Source: Betaproteobacteria bacterium
GTDB taxonomy: Bacteria > Pseudomonadota > Gammaproteobacteria > Burkholderiales > Methylophilaceae
NCBI GenBank assembly: GCA_016868195.1
Contig: VGHQ01000002.1
Coordinates: 1-64,000, forward strand
DNA: 64,000 nucleotides
Direction: 5' to 3'
Below are positions 45,793 through 55,499 of the stretch, in pieces. The notes beneath the pieces were generated by a model, which was given only the letters and a program-made list of their open reading frames with translations, ran no database searches and was not told the origin of the DNA. The stretch's first letter is position 1. Every line of letters begins with the position of its first letter. The position numbers were made by a program, and so were the translations under genes.

Positions 45793-46542
45793 TTAAATCA
45801 TTAACATTCCACCATTGACATGAAGAGTCTCACCTGTGATATAGGATGCTTCTTTTGAAGCTAAAAAACATACAGCAGCCCCAATATCCTCAGGATTTCC
45901 TAAGCGACCTAATGGAACATGATCTAGAAGCTGTTTTTTATGTTCTTCTGATAATCCTTTGGTCATATCAGTATCAATAAATCCGGGGGCTACACAATTC
46001 ACTGTAATACCTCGACTACCGATTTCTTTTGCTAATGACTTTGTGAAACCTGTAACGCCAGCTTTAGCAGCGGAATAATTTGTTTGGCCTGCATTACCCA
46101 TATGACCTACTACAGAAGTGATATTAATAATCCTGCCGTAGCGACTTTTCACCATGCTTCGAATGAGTGCCTGACTCATTCGAAAAATAGATTTTAAATT
46201 AGTCGAGATGACATCATCCCACTCTTCTTCTTTCATACGCATGAACAACATATCTTTTGTAATGCCAGCATTATTAACAAGTATTGAAATATCGCCATGT
46301 TCTTTAGTAATAGCATCTATTGTTTGAAGAATAGCTTCATTATCATTAACATCTAATTTAATACCTTTGCCTGTAATATTTTGTTCTTTGAGAAAAGTTG
46401 AAATTTTTTGTGCACCATCTTCTGTCGTTGCAGTTCCAATCACAAAAGCTTTTTGTTTCCCTAAGCTTAAAGCAATTGATTGTCCGATACCACGACTAGC
46501 ACCTGTGACAAGAGCAACTTGATTTTCGAGATTAATAAACAT
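45793..46542 (-). CDS. fabG: 3-oxoacyl-[acyl-carrier-protein] reductase
   Basis: NADPH-dependent reduction of 3-oxoacyl-ACP. The 249-residue SDR protein has the cofactor motif VTGASRGIGQSIA, LVNNAGIT, a catalytic Ser in INITSVVGHMG, the YSAAKAG motif (Tyr/Lys) and the closing TGETLHVNGGM. It lies between fabD and acpP in the standard order. Confidence 0.97.
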   Translation of the reverse strand: MFINLENQVALVTGASRGIGQSIALSLGKQKAFVIGTATTEDGAQKISTFLKEQNITGKGIKLDVNDNEAILQTIDAITKEHGDISILVNNAGITKDMLFMRMKEEEWDDVISTNLKSIFRMSQALIRSMVKSRYGRIINITSVVGHMGNAGQTNYSAAKAGVTGFTKSLAKEIGSRGITVNCVAPGFIDTDMTKGLSEEHKKQLLDHVPLGRLGNPEDIGAAVCFLASKEASYITGETLHVNGGMLMI

Positions 46543-46560
46543 AATTTTTCCTAAATAGTT

Positions 46561-47490
46561 TTACTGTATTAATGTTTTAAATTCATCTAGAGCGCTTTCA
46601 TTCACAAGGGCAATACATTTTAAATCAGCTGAGATACGCTTTGTAAGTCCTGTGAGTACTTTGCCTGGTCCGCATTCAGCAATATGACCAATTTTATTTA
46701 ATGCGATCTTTTCGATAGTTTCAACCCATCTTACCGGATGACAGAGTTGTTTTGAGAGGGCATCCTTAATATCGTTTACATCATCATGCCCCTCTACATC
46801 TACATTATGAATAACGGTAATAATGGGTTTTTTAATTGTAATATTACTTAAATATTCCCTTAATTCGTTAGATGCTTTTTGCATAAGAGAACAATGCGAA
46901 GGAACACTCACAGGAAGAAGAATAGCTCGCTTAGCACCTTTTGCTTTTGCAACTTCAATAGCTCGTTCAATGGCTAAAATATTACCTGCAATGACCACCT
47001 GCCCTGGTGAATTAAAATTTACTGCCTCAACCACATCATTTTCTTGAGCCTCTTTACATGCATTCACGACTTCCTCATCACCCATCCCAAGAATTGCAGC
47101 CATAGCACCTACGCCATCAGGGACCGCTTTTTGCATCACTTCTGCTCTATATTTAACAAGCTTTAAAGCATCTTTGAATTTAATTGCTTCAGATGCGACG
47201 AGCGCTGAATATTCACCGAGGCTGTGTCCCGCAATATAAGCAGGAAGCTTGTCCGTTTTGGACTGCCAGAGACGCCAAGTTGCAACGCCTGCTGCAAGAA
47301 GTATTGGTTGGGTATGGATTGTTTGATTAATTTCTTCATTAGGCTCAGTAGCCATTTTCCAAAAATCAATATTGAGAACTTCGGAAGCCTCATTGAAAAC
47401 AGAGCGAATCAAAGGATGATCATTATAATCTGCCATCATACCGACTGATTGAGAGCCTTGACCAGGAAAAATAAAGGAAAATTTATTCAT
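46561..47490 (-). CDS. fabD: Malonyl-CoA:ACP transacylase
   Basis: Transfers malonyl from CoA to ACP. The 309-residue protein has the N-terminal FIFPGQGSQSVGM, the nucleophilic Ser in AGHSLGEYSALVA and a catalytic His in the VSVPSHCSLM stretch. GQVVIAG and the GPGKVLTGL C-terminal motif are present. Standard length and position. Confidence 0.97.
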   Translation of the reverse strand: MNKFSFIFPGQGSQSVGMMADYNDHPLIRSVFNEASEVLNIDFWKMATEPNEEINQTIHTQPILLAAGVATWRLWQSKTDKLPAYIAGHSLGEYSALVASEAIKFKDALKLVKYRAEVMQKAVPDGVGAMAAILGMGDEEVVNACKEAQENDVVEAVNFNSPGQVVIAGNILAIERAIEVAKAKGAKRAILLPVSVPSHCSLMQKASNELREYLSNITIKKPIITVIHNVDVEGHDDVNDIKDALSKQLCHPVRWVETIEKIALNKIGHIAECGPGKVLTGLTKRISADLKCIALVNESALDEFKTLIQ

Positions 47491-47526
47491 AATTTACTTT
47501 ATATATATTCATTAAGTAAATGATTT

Positions 47527-48480
47527 TTAATATTTAATTAAAGATGATCCCCAGGTGAATCCACCACCGAAAGCTTCCATCAAAAGTGTTTCGCCTCTTT
47601 TAATTTTATGTTCTCGTATAGCGGTATCTAGTGCCAAAGGAATGGATGCAGCAGAAGTGTTACCATGCCTGTCGATGGTAACAATGACGCGATCCATACT
47701 CATATTTAATTTTTTTGCGGTGGCTTCTAAAATTCTAATATTGGCTTGATGAGGTACAAGCCAGTCAATATCTGATTTTTCTAATTGATTCATTTCTAGG
47801 GTCTCATCAACAATAGAATCTAATGTATTCACAGCGATTTTAAAGACTTGATTTCCTTGCATTTCAATTGTAGCTTTTCCTTTTTGATGAGATACCCCGC
47901 TTGGTACATGAAGTAGTTTTTCATATGCACCATCTGCATGAATATGAGTAGACAAAATTCCTGGTTGATTTGATGATTCAAGAATAATAGCGCCTCCACC
48001 ATCACCCCATAGAATAGCGTTGCTTCGGTCAGAATAATCTGTAATGCGTGACATAGTGTCAGCGCCAATGACTAAAACGCATTTTGAAGCCCCTGTTTTA
48101 ATAAAATTATCTGCAACAGAAAGGGCATAAACAAAACCGCTACATACCGCTTGAATATCAAATGCTGGGCACAAAGATAAGCCAAGTTTTGTCTGGACAA
48201 TACAGGCTGTACTCGGAAACGTTTTATCAGGCGTAGTAGTTGCTACGATAATAAGGTCAATTTTATTTGCGTCAATACCCGCGGCATTGATTGCGAGCTT
48301 AGATGCTTCTACTGCTAAATCACTTGTATATTGATGTGCAGATACGATATGTCTTTCTTTAATACCTGTTCTTGTCGTAATCCACTCATCAGTCGTCTCA
48401 AACATTTTTTCAAGATCGTGATTGCTTAGTATTTTTTCAGGAAGATAACTTCCTGTCCCTGTGATTTTTGAATAAATCAT
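47527..48480 (-). CDS. fabH: 3-oxoacyl-[acyl-carrier-protein] synthase III
   Basis: Starts fatty-acid synthesis by condensing acetyl-CoA with malonyl-ACP. The 317-residue protein has catalytic Cys113 in [11 protein letters not shown], His in [11 protein letters not shown] and Asn in HGNTSAASI. It overlaps plsX by 4 bases (ATGA). Confidence 0.97.
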   Translation of the reverse strand: MIYSKITGTGSYLPEKILSNHDLEKMFETTDEWITTRTGIKERHIVSAHQYTSDLAVEASKLAINAAGIDANKIDLIIVATTTPDKTFPSTACIVQTKLGLSLCPAFDIQAVCSGFVYALSVADNFIKTGASKCVLVIGADTMSRITDYSDRSNAILWGDGGGAIILESSNQPGILSTHIHADGAYEKLLHVPSGVSHQKGKATIEMQGNQVFKIAVNTLDSIVDETLEMNQLEKSDIDWLVPHQANIRILEATAKKLNMSMDRVIVTIDRHGNTSAASIPLALDTAIREHKIKRGETLLMEAFGGGFTWGSSLIKY

Positions 48481-49508
48481 ATATGTTTTGATGGCGAAGT
48501 ATCTAAAGGGATTTCTAACTCAAGTTGTTTTTGTATTTTTTCTAAAACATTATTTTTTGACTCTTCAATAGCTGTCTGAATTGCAAAAAAGAATGAATAA
48601 CTATCTGCGCTACCATGACTTTTTACAACAACACCCCTGAGCCCTAGAAAACTAGCTCCGTTGTATCTTCTAGCATCGAGTCTTTTTTTGAATCGATTAA
48701 GAACAAGCAAAGAAACAAATGCCATAACTTTTGTAATCCAATTACGTTTAAATTCTTGCTTTAAAAATCGACCCATTAATTGAGCAATTCCTTCGGCTGT
48801 TTTAAGTGCTACATTACCTACAAATCCATCACATACAACGACATCAGTCGTGCCTTTAAAAATATCATTGCCTTCAACATTACCATAGAAATTAAGATGG
48901 CTTCGACGAAGTAATTCGCTTGCTTCCTTAACAATTTCATTGCCTTTAATGTCTTCTGAGCCGATATTTAAGAGTCCTACAGAAGGATTAGGATTGCCGG
49001 TCACAGAACTTACCAGCATGGCGCCCATAACTGCGAATTGCAATAAATGTTCCGCTGAGCAGTCTGTATTGGCACCAAGGTCTAACATATAAGTTGTCCC
49101 TTTTTGGCTGGGTAAACTTGATGCAATAGCAGGCCTATCAATACCTGGTAACATTTTTAATAAATAGCGGGCTGTTGCCATAAGTGCGCCGGTATTGCCA
49201 GCGCTTACACAGGCTTGCGCCTTCTCTTCCTTGATTAAATTAATAGCAACACGCATGGAAGAATCTTTTTTATTCTTCAAAGCGCTTTGAGGAGATTCAT
49301 CCATTTCCACAACTTCACTTGCATGTTGTATTGACAGGCGTGAGTTGGCGTACTTATTTTTTTGAAGCTCTTTTTCAATGAGCTGCTTATCGCCAACTAA
49401 AATAATATGAAGTTGGTCGTATCTTGTTAACGCATTAATGGAAGCCGGAACAGTGATTTTGGGTCCATGGTCCCCGCCCATTGCGTCGACTGCTAGGGTG
49501 ATTGTCAT
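48477..49508 (-). CDS. plsX: Phosphate acyltransferase PlsX
   Basis: Makes acyl-phosphate from acyl-ACP for phospholipid synthesis. The 343-residue protein has the N-terminal [21 protein letters not shown] and [16 protein letters not shown]. The ATG is preceded by AAGAG, which lies inside the right arm of a hairpin at 49514-49531. The rpmF-plsX-fabH order is widespread in proteobacteria. Confidence 0.97.
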   Translation of the reverse strand: MTITLAVDAMGGDHGPKITVPASINALTRYDQLHIILVGDKQLIEKELQKNKYANSRLSIQHASEVVEMDESPQSALKNKKDSSMRVAINLIKEEKAQACVSAGNTGALMATARYLLKMLPGIDRPAIASSLPSQKGTTYMLDLGANTDCSAEHLLQFAVMGAMLVSSVTGNPNPSVGLLNIGSEDIKGNEIVKEASELLRRSHLNFYGNVEGNDIFKGTTDVVVCDGFVGNVALKTAEGIAQLMGRFLKQEFKRNWITKVMAFVSLLVLNRFKKRLDARRYNGASFLGLRGVVVKSHGSADSYSFFFAIQTAIEESKNNVLEKIQKQLELEIPLDTSPSKHI

Positions 49509-49513
49509 TGATT

Positions 49514-49531
49514 CTCTTAATACTTTAAGAG
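49514..49531 (-). promoter_or_regulatory. Hairpin over the plsX ribosome-binding site
   Basis: CTCTTAA (49514-49520) and TTAAGAG (49525-49531) form a perfect 7-base stem with a 4-base loop. On the plsX strand the second arm contains the AAGAG ribosome-binding site, so folding would hide it. It lies just downstream of the larger hairpin at 49545-49578. Confidence 0.4.
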
Positions 49532-49544
49532 TAATGAAAGAAAT

Positions 49545-49578
49545 AAATCAGAATAATTAAAAAGAATTATTCTGATTT
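49545..49578 (-). terminator. Long AT-rich hairpin at the rpmF stop codon (terminator or processing site)
   Basis: AAATCAGAATAATT (49545-49558) and AATTATTCTGATTT (49565-49578) form a perfect 14-base stem with a 6-base loop. The rpmF stop codon lies inside the first arm on the transcribed strand. The bases after it (ATTTCTTTC) are T-rich but interrupted, so partial termination or a 3'-end stabiliser for rpmF mRNA both fit. Confidence 0.45.
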
Positions 49579-49746
49579 ACTCTGAATAACTTTTTTCCCT
49601 CGATAATAGCCTGTTGGGCTTACGTGATGACGCAAATGAACTTCGCCAGTAGTTGGTTCTACAGCAAGTGGTGGATTAGATAAAAAATCGTGAGAACGAT
49701 GCATTCCACGTTTTGATGGTGATTTTTTATTTTGCTGAACAGCCAT
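49567..49746 (-). CDS. rpmF: 50S ribosomal protein L32
   Basis: A 59-residue basic protein beginning [20 protein letters not shown] and containing [21 protein letters not shown], which is L32. The zinc-binding Cys residues found in some L32 forms are absent, as in E. coli. ATG at 49744-49746 is 14 bases after the yceD stop. The yceD-rpmF-plsX order is conserved. Confidence 0.96.
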   Translation of the reverse strand: MAVQQNKKSPSKRGMHRSHDFLSNPPLAVEPTTGEVHLRHHVSPTGYYRGKKVIQSKSE

Positions 49747-49760
49747 AGCAACTCCTAAAT

Positions 49761-50252
49761 TTAATTTTTATATAATTTTTGTTTTAAATCAGCAAACGGA
49801 TGAATGCGATCTGGCATTTCATCAGTTTTTTTATAGTGGCACTTATCACTTTCATGTTTTGGTGCTACAGGCAAAGAAAGTATGATTTCATCTTCAATAA
49901 GACTTAAAACATCCATTTTTGCACTACCTTCAATTAAATCGTAATCCGCGTAGTCATCAACCTCAAAATCGGTGAGTTGCGTTTCTTCTTTAATTAAAAA
50001 TCCTGACTTTAAAAAAATCGTATGCTCTAATTTTTCTGAACATCTTTGGCAAATTAAACTCAATTTACCTTCAATAGATAGCTCTAAACAAAGCTCTTTA
50101 TATTTGTTTTCGAAGCCTCTTAAAACAAAAACAATTGAATCTTCGAGATTTAGGCATAAATCTTGCAATCGCTTAAAATCAGAGAGGCGAATTATATCAC
50201 GAATTTCTCTCGATTTTTTTGAAAAATCAATATTGTCTATATGCTGTTCCAT
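49761..50252 (-). CDS. yceD: YceD-family (DUF177) protein, 23S rRNA accumulation factor
   Basis: The 163-residue protein has the DUF177 C-x2-C motif [14 protein letters not shown] and a C-terminal acidic/basic tail with DKCHYK. YceD homologues are linked to 23S rRNA accumulation and are nearly always beside rpmF. The start ATG at 50252 is preferred over an in-frame TTG one codon upstream. It is the first gene of the long minus-strand string and is divergent from pycA. Confidence 0.9.
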   Translation of the reverse strand: MEQHIDNIDFSKKSREIRDIIRLSDFKRLQDLCLNLEDSIVFVLRGFENKYKELCLELSIEGKLSLICQRCSEKLEHTIFLKSGFLIKEETQLTDFEVDDYADYDLIEGSAKMDVLSLIEDEIILSLPVAPKHESDKCHYKKTDEMPDRIHPFADLKQKLYKN

Positions 50253-50362
50253 CAATAGATTTATGGTTAGAAGACATCATTATTATATAAGAAATGACAT
50301 GCTATAATTTTCCTAAATAAACCCAAATTTGGCGATTTTCGCTTAAAACTTAAGGCTTTTCA

Positions 50363-51781
50363 TTGTTCAAAAAAATACTTATAGCAAACCGCGGTGAGAT
50401 AGCGGTAAGAATTATTCGTGCCTGTTCTGAGCTCGGTATTACCTCGGTAGCCATATTCTCAGATGCAGATCGTCATGCACTTCATGTCAAAAAAGCCGAC
50501 GAATCTTACAATGTTGGCGCAGACCCGCTTGCTGGCTATTTAAATGCTCACAACATTGTCAATATCGCCGTTACTTCAGGATGTGACGCTATCCATCCAG
50601 GCTATGGTTTTTTGTCTGAAAATCCTGAATTAGCTGAGATATGCGCTAAACGTGATATTAAATTTATTGGTCCTGACGCTGAAATTATTTGTCAAATGGG
50701 AGATAAAATTCAAGCAAGAACAGCTATGATTGAGGCCTCAATTCCTGTGATTCCTGGTAGTGAGGGTAATATTGAGAGTCTTGATGATGCGAAAAAGCTT
50801 GCTTCATTTATAGGTTATCCTATTATGCTCAAAGCTACCAATGGGGGTGGCGGTCGCGGCATTCGACGATGCAATAATGAAAAAGAACTTACTACCAATT
50901 ATGACCGTGTCATTTCAGAAGCAACCAAAGCTTTTGGTAAACCTGAAATTTTCATCGAAAAATGTATCGTATCGCCTAAACATATTGAAGTTCAAATTCT
51001 GGCAGACAGCTATGGAAATGTAGTCCATCTCTTTGAGCGTGATTGCTCCATTCAAAGGCGTAATCAAAAACTCATAGAGATAGCCCCTTCACCACAATTA
51101 ACGAATGCTCAAAGAAATTATGTAGGTGAGCTCGCTGTGAAAGCAGCTAAAGCTGTTCATTATGAAAATGCTGGCACAGTTGAATTTCTTCTAGATAATG
51201 AGAATAATTTTTATTTTATGGAAATGAATACTCGTCTTCAGGTTGAGCATACGATTACTGAATCTATTACGGGTATTGATATCGTTCAAGAACAAATTAG
51301 AATTGCCTTTGGCCTATCTTTGCAATACAAACAAGAAGAAATTCAATTTAGAGGTTTTGCAATCGAATATCGGATTAACGCAGAAGATCCCAAGTATGCC
51401 TTTATGCCTTCTTTTGGTAAAATTACACGGTATTACGCACCGGGTGGTCCTGGTGTTCGCATCGATGCATCCATTTACACGGGATATGTGATTCCTCCCT
51501 ATTATGACTCCATGTGTGCAAAGCTGACTGTATGGGCACTCAATTGGGAAAATGTTATTCAGCGAGGTAAAAGAGCGCTCAATGATATTGTTGTATATGG
51601 AGTGAAAACAACAATTCCCTACTATTTAGAAATTATGAATAATAAAGAATTTAAAGAAGCAAATTTTAATACGAGTTTTGTGGAAGATCATCCTGAGCTC
51701 ATAAATTATCAAAGTCAATTTCCACCTGAATTAATAGCTGCAGCCATATCAGCAGCTATTGCTGCTCATGAAGGAATTTAA
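50363..51781 (+). CDS. pycA: Pyruvate carboxylase subunit A (biotin carboxylase)
   Basis: The 472-residue biotin carboxylase has the N-terminal LIANRGEIAVRIIRACSELGI, the ATP-grasp glycine loop NGGGGRGIRRC, and EMNTRLQVEH with catalytic residues. The start is TTG. It could be AccC, but its partner six bases downstream is a carboxyltransferase-biotinyl subunit of the pyruvate carboxylase/oxaloacetate decarboxylase alpha type. A two-subunit pyruvate carboxylase that refills oxaloacetate is therefore the best reading. Confidence 0.88.
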   Translation: MFKKILIANRGEIAVRIIRACSELGITSVAIFSDADRHALHVKKADESYNVGADPLAGYLNAHNIVNIAVTSGCDAIHPGYGFLSENPELAEICAKRDIKFIGPDAEIICQMGDKIQARTAMIEASIPVIPGSEGNIESLDDAKKLASFIGYPIMLKATNGGGGRGIRRCNNEKELTTNYDRVISEATKAFGKPEIFIEKCIVSPKHIEVQILADSYGNVVHLFERDCSIQRRNQKLIEIAPSPQLTNAQRNYVGELAVKAAKAVHYENAGTVEFLLDNENNFYFMEMNTRLQVEHTITESITGIDIVQEQIRIAFGLSLQYKQEEIQFRGFAIEYRINAEDPKYAFMPSFGKITRYYAPGGPGVRIDASIYTGYVIPPYYDSMCAKLTVWALNWENVIQRGKRALNDIVVYGVKTTIPYYLEIMNNKEFKEANFNTSFVEDHPELINYQSQFPPELIAAAISAAIAAHEGI

Positions 51782-51787
51782 AGTGCT

Positions 51788-53629
51788 ATGAAAAAAATAC
51801 ATATCACAGAATTAGTTCTAAGAGATGGTCATCAGTGTAAAATCGCAACAAGACTTCGAACCGAAGACATGCTTCCAATATGCCCTCAATTAGATGCACT
51901 TGGTTTTTGGTCGATCGAGGCATGGGGTGGCGCGACCTTTGATGCTTGTGTTAGATTTTTAAAAGAGGATCCCTGGGAACGTTTAAAACTTTTAAGAAAA
52001 TCGCTCCCTAACTCTCGCATACAAATGCTTCTGCGTGGACAAAACTTACTCGGATATCGACACTATTCAGATGATGTAGTGGATGCTTTTGTTAAACAAT
52101 CGGCCAATAATGGTGTGGACGTATTTAGAATATTTGATGCCATGAACGATGTAAGAAATCTTACAACATCAATTAAATCAGTAAAAAAATATAAAAAACA
52201 TGCAGAAGGCACATTAAGTTATACCACAAGTCCAGTTCATAATATCCCTTACTTCGTCAATCTTGCAAAAGAAATGGAAAGTTATGGATGCGACACGATT
52301 GCTATTAAAGATATGGCAGGCCTTCTAACCCCGTCAGCAACAAAAGATCTTGTGACATCCTTAAAAAAAACAGTCTCGTTACCAATTCACATTCATTCGC
52401 ATGCAATGTCAGGGTTAGCAAGTATGAATCTTATCACCGCAGTTCAAAATGGTGCGGACATCATTGATACATGTAATTCTAGTTTTGCTGAAGGCGCAAG
52501 TCATCCCTCTACAGAATCAATCATTGCAGCCTTAGAGGATTTGGGATACCAAACTGATATTGATATTAAAAAAGTTGAAGAGATCAGTGAACAGTTAAAA
52601 ACTGTTAGGAAAAAGTATTGGCAATTTGAATCTGACTACACAGGTGTCGATACTCGTGTTTTAAGTAACCAAGTTCCTGGGGGGATGATTTCTAATCTAT
52701 CAAATCAATTAAAAGAACAAGGTGCTCTTGATCGTATGGATGAAGTGCTTCTTGAAATTCCTAAAGTACGAGAGGATTTAGGCTGTCCTCCGCTTGTTAC
52801 TCCGACTTCACAAATAGTTGGCACACAAGCAGTCCTCAATGTATTAACTGGTGTCCGATACAAAACAATTACCAATGAAGTAAAAAGTTATTTCATGGGC
52901 GAATATGGCAAAGCTCCAGGCAAAGTAAATGAAAAAATTCAAACCATGGCGATCGGTGAAAAAAAACCCATGACATGCAGGCCAGCTGACCTTTTAGAAG
53001 CTGAACTTGTAAAACTAAAAATAGAAGCAGAGCAAATTGTAAAATCGGATGAAGATATTTTAACCTACGCTATGTTCCCAGATGTTGCAAAGATTTTTTT
53101 ACAGGAAAGAAATGCAGGAAGTCTTCAACCCGAACCACTTCTTCCAAAAGACAGTGTTTTTTCATTGACTGAAAAATACGCACCAAGTGAATTTAATGTC
53201 ACCCTTCATGGTGAAACATTTCATATTAAATTAACAGGTTCTGGCTATACCGGCGAATCTAGGCGCCCATTTTATGTTTCCGTAGATGGCATTTCTGAAG
53301 AAGTTTTAGTGGAAACCTTAAACGAAGTGGAAATCACGCAAGGAAAAAAATCTTTAAAAAAATTAGCCAAGGATAATACCAAGTCAGTTAAACCTAGGCC
53401 CAATCATAACGGATGCATCACTACAGCCATGCCAGGTACTATTATTGACGTCAAAGTTAAAATTGGTGATCGAGTTGAAGCTGGGGATAGCGTTATAGTG
53501 ATTGAAGCCATGAAAATGGAGAATGAAATTGAATCTACGACTTCCGGTATTGTCGTTGCCATACATGTGGCTAAGGGTGAAGCGGTATCACCTGACGAAA
53601 CTTTATTGGAAATTCAACCAGAATCATAA
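51788..53629 (+). CDS. pycB: Pyruvate carboxylase subunit B (carboxyltransferase plus biotinyl domain)
   Basis: The 613-residue protein has an HMGL-like TIM barrel (TELVLRDGHQCKIATR, EAWGGATFDACVRFL, DVFRIFDAMND), the conserved carboxyltransferase domain (PGGMISNL), and a C-terminal biotinyl domain with Lys576 in EAMKMENE. Oxaloacetate decarboxylase alpha subunits look alike but occur with membrane beta/gamma subunits, which are absent here. The neighbouring biotin carboxylase supports ATP-dependent pyruvate carboxylation. Anaplerosis fits a one-carbon lifestyle. Confidence 0.9.
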   Translation: MKKIHITELVLRDGHQCKIATRLRTEDMLPICPQLDALGFWSIEAWGGATFDACVRFLKEDPWERLKLLRKSLPNSRIQMLLRGQNLLGYRHYSDDVVDAFVKQSANNGVDVFRIFDAMNDVRNLTTSIKSVKKYKKHAEGTLSYTTSPVHNIPYFVNLAKEMESYGCDTIAIKDMAGLLTPSATKDLVTSLKKTVSLPIHIHSHAMSGLASMNLITAVQNGADIIDTCNSSFAEGASHPSTESIIAALEDLGYQTDIDIKKVEEISEQLKTVRKKYWQFESDYTGVDTRVLSNQVPGGMISNLSNQLKEQGALDRMDEVLLEIPKVREDLGCPPLVTPTSQIVGTQAVLNVLTGVRYKTITNEVKSYFMGEYGKAPGKVNEKIQTMAIGEKKPMTCRPADLLEAELVKLKIEAEQIVKSDEDILTYAMFPDVAKIFLQERNAGSLQPEPLLPKDSVFSLTEKYAPSEFNVTLHGETFHIKLTGSGYTGESRRPFYVSVDGISEEVLVETLNEVEITQGKKSLKKLAKDNTKSVKPRPNHNGCITTAMPGTIIDVKVKIGDRVEAGDSVIVIEAMKMENEIESTTSGIVVAIHVAKGEAVSPDETLLEIQPES

Positions 53630-53640
53630 AGAAACAATGC

Positions 53641-54219
53641 ATGATAAAAATTGTCCTAGCATCATCTTCCCCTTTTCGGAGACAATTACTATCACGTTTT
53701 AATATACCTTTTGATGTCGTCAATCCAGATATTGATGAAACACCTCGCTTAAATGAAACTGTAAAAGAAATTTCCATAAGACTTGCAAGAGAAAAAGCTA
53801 TTCATGTAGCAGCTCACCATAGCAATTCATTAATTATTGCTTCAGATACAACTGCAGAATGTGAAGGTCAAATAATTGAAAAACCAATGATTCACTCACA
53901 AGCAGTCTCTCAGCTTAACCTTTTAAGTGGTAACTTAGTTAAATTTTATACATCGCTTTGTGTTATTAACACTAAGACTCAAGCATTACAGGAATGTGTC
54001 GTAGATTTTGAAGTCAAGTATAAAGTGTTATCAGAAAAAAGGATTGAATCATACTTGCTCAAAGAAAAACCCTATAATTGTGTTGGAAGTGTCAAATCAG
54101 AAGGGTTAGGTATTACTTTACTTGAGTACATTAGAGGTGAAGATCCTACCGCACTCATTGGCTTGCCTCTCATGAAACTGAGTGACATGCTTCAAAAAGA
54201 AGGCGTGCCCTTTGAATGA
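53641..54219 (+). CDS. maf: Maf/YceF-family nucleotide pyrophosphatase
   Basis: House-cleaning pyrophosphatase acting on modified nucleotides; YceF-type members prefer m7GTP. The 192-residue protein has LASSSPFRRQLLS at the N-terminus, DIDETP and SDTTAECEGQIIEKP with the conserved Asp. YKVLSEKRIESYL and CVGSVKSEGLGI follow. In E. coli yceF is beside yceD-rpmF; here it lies about 3.4 kb away, on the other side of pycAB. It overlaps the next gene by 4 bases. Confidence 0.92.
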   Translation: MIKIVLASSSPFRRQLLSRFNIPFDVVNPDIDETPRLNETVKEISIRLAREKAIHVAAHHSNSLIIASDTTAECEGQIIEKPMIHSQAVSQLNLLSGNLVKFYTSLCVINTKTQALQECVVDFEVKYKVLSEKRIESYLLKEKPYNCVGSVKSEGLGITLLEYIRGEDPTALIGLPLMKLSDMLQKEGVPFE

Positions 54220-54935
54220 TAGAAAAAATTAAAGGTCACTTGTATCTCGTCCCAGTTCCTATCAATCAAAGTGACAAGACATCAATTCTTTTACCAAAAG
54301 ATAAATACATTGTTGAACATTTAAATTATTTTGTTGTTGAAAATGTAAAGACAGCACGTTTTTATTTAAATGCGCTTAATCTAAACCATCCTATTCAATC
54401 ACTAGAATTTAATGTGATTAATTCATCAACTTCGAATGAGGCAATGATAAATTACTTAAATCCGATTCAACAAGGTTTTAATATTGGCTTACTTTCAGAA
54501 TCAGGCTGTCCGGCGATAGCAGACCCTGGAGCAAAACTGGTTGCATTAGCACATCAAAAGGATATCAAAGTTATACCAATGATCGGTCCATCATCAATTC
54601 TATTGGCGCTTATGGCCTCAGGTCTTAATGGACAGCAATTTAAGTTTCATGGCTATCTGCCTTCTGAAAAAAGCAATAGAATAAAAAAAGTAATTTCAAT
54701 TGAAAATGAATCTAAAAAAAATAACGAAACGCAGATTTTTATTGAAACACCATACAGGAATCAGCACGTTTTTAATGATTTGATAGAAACGCTTAATGAG
54801 CAAACTCAACTTTGTATAGGGTCAAATATAACATCTGAAAATGAATCTATTGTTACAAAAAAAATTAAGGATTGGAAAAAAATAATTACAATAGATTTGA
54901 AGAATAAGCCTTGCATCTTTCTTTTACAAAGATAA
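54216..54935 (+). CDS. RsmI-like tetrapyrrole-methylase-family SAM methyltransferase
   Basis: The 239-residue protein has the tetrapyrrole methylase fold shared with RsmI: LSESGCPAIADPGAKLVALAH, then IGPSSILLALMASGLNGQQF and FHGYLPSEKSNRI, and IFIETPYRN. The N-terminus lacks the canonical GTLYVVATPIGNL of RsmI and reads GHLYLVPVPINQS. It is therefore probably a paralogue, of unknown substrate, rather than the 16S rRNA C1402 enzyme. It overlaps maf (ATGA), and its 3' end overlaps the convergent rnhB by 12 bases. Confidence 0.82.
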   Translation: MIEKIKGHLYLVPVPINQSDKTSILLPKDKYIVEHLNYFVVENVKTARFYLNALNLNHPIQSLEFNVINSSTSNEAMINYLNPIQQGFNIGLLSESGCPAIADPGAKLVALAHQKDIKVIPMIGPSSILLALMASGLNGQQFKFHGYLPSEKSNRIKKVISIENESKKNNETQIFIETPYRNQHVFNDLIETLNEQTQLCIGSNITSENESIVTKKIKDWKKIITIDLKNKPCIFLLQR

Positions 54936-55499
54936 CATTTCTTTGATGGGTGAGAAGCTTTTTCTGTGATGCTCACAAAGACCATAACATTTAATCATTT
55001 CTATGTGTAATTTAGTTGGATAACCTTTATGCTTTTTAAATTGATAAACAGGGTATGCTTTATCAATCTCAATCATTTTCAAATCACGTTCAGTCTTTGC
55101 AATAATTGAAGCTGCGGAAATCTCTGCAACTTTATTATCACCCTTAACTACAGCTTCACAAGAAAATTCAACTTCAGGACAGTATAATCCATCTATCATA
55201 ATTTTAATCGAGGTACATATATGTAACGACCTAATAGCTCTTTGCATAGCTAAAAGTGTTGCCTGATGAATATTTAATTCGTCTATCTCATCTTCATTAC
55301 AAATACCAACTGTCCATGCCAAAGCATTCATCTTAATTTGTTTAGCTAGGAAGTATCTTTTAGACTGTGAGAGTTTTTTAGAATCACGTAAACCCTCAGT
55401 ATTAAACTCTGGCCCTAATATAACTGCTGCTGCATAAACTGGACCAGCCAAAGGGCCTCTGCCAGCCTCATCTACGCCACAAATTAGGTTCTCATACAT
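54924..55499 (-). CDS. rnhB: Ribonuclease HII
   Basis: Removes single ribonucleotides from DNA and RNA from hybrids. The 191-residue protein has GVDEAGRGPLAGPV (catalytic Asp/Glu), DSKKLS, the middle MIDGLY with Asp, and SIIAKTERD with YPVYQFKKHKGYPTKLH. It starts right at the lpxB stop. RNase HI is also in the window. Confidence 0.96.
   Translation of the reverse strand: MYENLICGVDEAGRGPLAGPVYAAAVILGPEFNTEGLRDSKKLSQSKRYFLAKQIKMNALAWTVGICNEDEIDELNIHQATLLAMQRAIRSLHICTSIKIMIDGLYCPEVEFSCEAVVKGDNKVAEISAASIIAKTERDLKMIEIDKAYPVYQFKKHKGYPTKLHIEMIKCYGLCEHHRKSFSPIKEMLSL

Noticed and set aside
50363-53629. Reading the pair as a sodium-pumping oxaloacetate decarboxylase or as AccC/AccB
   Set aside because: No membrane beta/gamma subunits are adjacent, and the biotinyl domain is fused to a pyruvate-type carboxyltransferase rather than being a short AccB.
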